Assembly (NCBI GenBank): GCA_030428945.1
Contig: JAUIEC010000019.1
Span: 1 to 64,000 of the forward strand
Source of the DNA: Phycisphaerae bacterium
Lineage (GTDB): Bacteria > Planctomycetota > Phycisphaerae > UBA1845 > Fen-1342
Length of the DNA stretch: 64,000 nucleotides
Direction of reading: 5' to 3'
A model generated the notes under the pieces. That model was given only the letters and a program-made list of their open reading frames with translations, made no database searches and was not told the origin of the DNA. The translations under genes were made by a program, and so were the position numbers. This document shows, piece by piece, positions 63,585-64,000 of the stretch (within the stretch, counting starts at the first letter, position 1; every line of letters begins with the position of its first letter).

Positions 63585-63748
63585 GCAAGTAAGCAAGTGG
63601 CAAGTCCGCAAGTCGGTACGTGAGCACGTGAGCAAGCTGGGAACCTGACAGTCCCCCACCCTCTTCTCGCTACCCTCGCTCCCCTGCTTACTTGCTCCCT
63701 TGCTCCCTCGCTCCCTTGCTCCCTTGCTTACTTGCTTACTTGCTTACT
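63564..63748. repeat. long facing octamer arrays between DUF3754 gene and glnS
   Basis: The left array (63564-63637) consists of GTAAGCAA units decaying to GTGAGCAC/GTGAGCAA. The right array (63668-63748) is complementary and alternates GCTTACTT with GCTCCCTT/GCTCCCTC, so the GTAAGCAA and GGGAGCAA families are interspersed in one tract. Both ends contain the stop codons of the flanking convergent genes. A short REP-like match (AGTCCCCCACCC, 63650-63661) sits in the 30-bp loop. Confidence 0.93.
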
Positions 63749-64000
63749 GATCCTCGCCCAGGCATCCTTCAGCGTCACCGCGCGGTTGAACACGCGGCGC
63801 TGGTCGTTGCTGTCGGCATCGCAGCAGAAGTAGCCCAGGCGTTCGAACTGCACCTGCCCGCCGACCGGGACGTCCTCGAGGGCCGGTTCGAGCCAGGCCT
63901 GCGGCAGGATCTTCAGCGAGTTGGGATTCAGGTTGAAGCGCCAGTCCTCGCCCCGGGCGGCCGCGTCGGGCGCGACCTTGTTCGGGTTCTCGACCGTGAA
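63728..64000 (-). CDS. glnS: glutaminyl-tRNA synthetase, C-terminal fragment (runs off the window)
   Basis: The 90 C-terminal residues of a class I aminoacyl-tRNA synthetase anticodon-binding domain: FTVENPNKVAP, then LPQAWLEPAL, VQFERLGYFCCDAD and VFNRAVTLKDAWARI. The pattern Q-F-E-R-x-G-Y-F-x-x-D...F-N-R-x-V-x-L-[KR]-D-x-W is the usual GlnRS end (some GluRS-like enzymes are similar). The natural end is probably near KDAWARI; the final SKQVSK and TAA stop come from the octamer array. The catalytic domain lies beyond position 64000. Confidence 0.9.
   Translation of the reverse strand, partial: FTVENPNKVAPDAAARGEDWRFNLNPNSLKILPQAWLEPALEDVPVGGQVQFERLGYFCCDADSNDQRRVFNRAVTLKDAWARISKQVSK

Overview
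The window is a high-GC chromosomal segment, most probably from a member of the Planctomycetota (Phycisphaerae-like). Four observations point there: a secreted protein ending in a PEP-CTERM sorting tail (18178-18978); a C-terminal dockerin-like tail with two DxDGDVDLxDLxxLLxxFG repeats (40422-42698); two membrane proteins ending in the zinc ribbon CGYxLTGNTxGVCPECGK typical of that group (15424-17571); and a DUF1570 putative metallopeptidase. No phage, CRISPR array, rRNA or large transposon is visible. The only mobile-type gene is a REP-associated tyrosine transposase (31486-32067).

Layout. 567-1337 is a PhnP-like metallo-beta-lactamase-fold hydrolase. 5475 down to 1287 is a minus-strand glycoconjugate operon: a GT2 glycosyltransferase, a YbhN/UPF0104-type membrane protein, a SAM methyltransferase and a GT39-like membrane protein. 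7026-15050 is a heavy-metal efflux operon: a Cys-rich small protein, then CusC-, CusB- and CusA-like proteins. 15424-18978 holds the two zinc-ribbon membrane proteins, tRNA-Val(UAC) and the PEP-CTERM protein. 19342-23579 holds truB, a DUF192 lipoprotein, a SpoIIE-type phosphatase and ffh. 23617-29325 holds an unknown secreted protein, a retropepsin-like/PDZ protein, a small membrane protein and a membrane sulfatase-superfamily enzyme. 29428-33667 holds cstA, the REP transposase and lpdA. 33898-42698 is an extracellular cluster: a beta-helix protein, an NHL propeller, a YtkA-like lipoprotein, a di-heme peroxidase and an LVIVD/dockerin protein. 43219-50440 holds hppA, nadB, 5-formyl-THF cyclo-ligase, rarA and ogt. 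50670-56929 holds a YbjQ-like protein, a solute-binding lipoprotein, two AlkP-superfamily lipoproteins that overlap tail to tail, and a LeuA-family synthase. 57346-64000 holds a tricorn protease homologue, an NrnA-type DHH phosphoesterase, a DUF3754 protein and the 3' end of glnS.

The most unusual feature is a family of short tandem arrays with 7-bp (GGGAACA) or 8-bp (GGGAGCAA, GTAAGCAA, GTGAAAGA) units, found in most of the larger intergenic gaps. They lie mainly at the 3' ends of genes, purine-rich on the gene's sense strand. In several unrelated genes they supply the stop codon and the last residues: CstA, the DUF3754 protein and GlnS all end in QVSK. Five loci carry two arrays facing each other as long inverted repeats. 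A separate ~100-120 bp module that includes octamer units is duplicated downstream of hppA. A second repeat family (20-bp units plus REP hairpins) surrounds the tyrosine transposase.

Several genes (567, 7026, 22134, 50670, 62358) have a -10-like hexamer 6-9 nt before the start codon, which suggests leaderless mRNAs. All functional statements come from reading motifs by eye. No database search was run.
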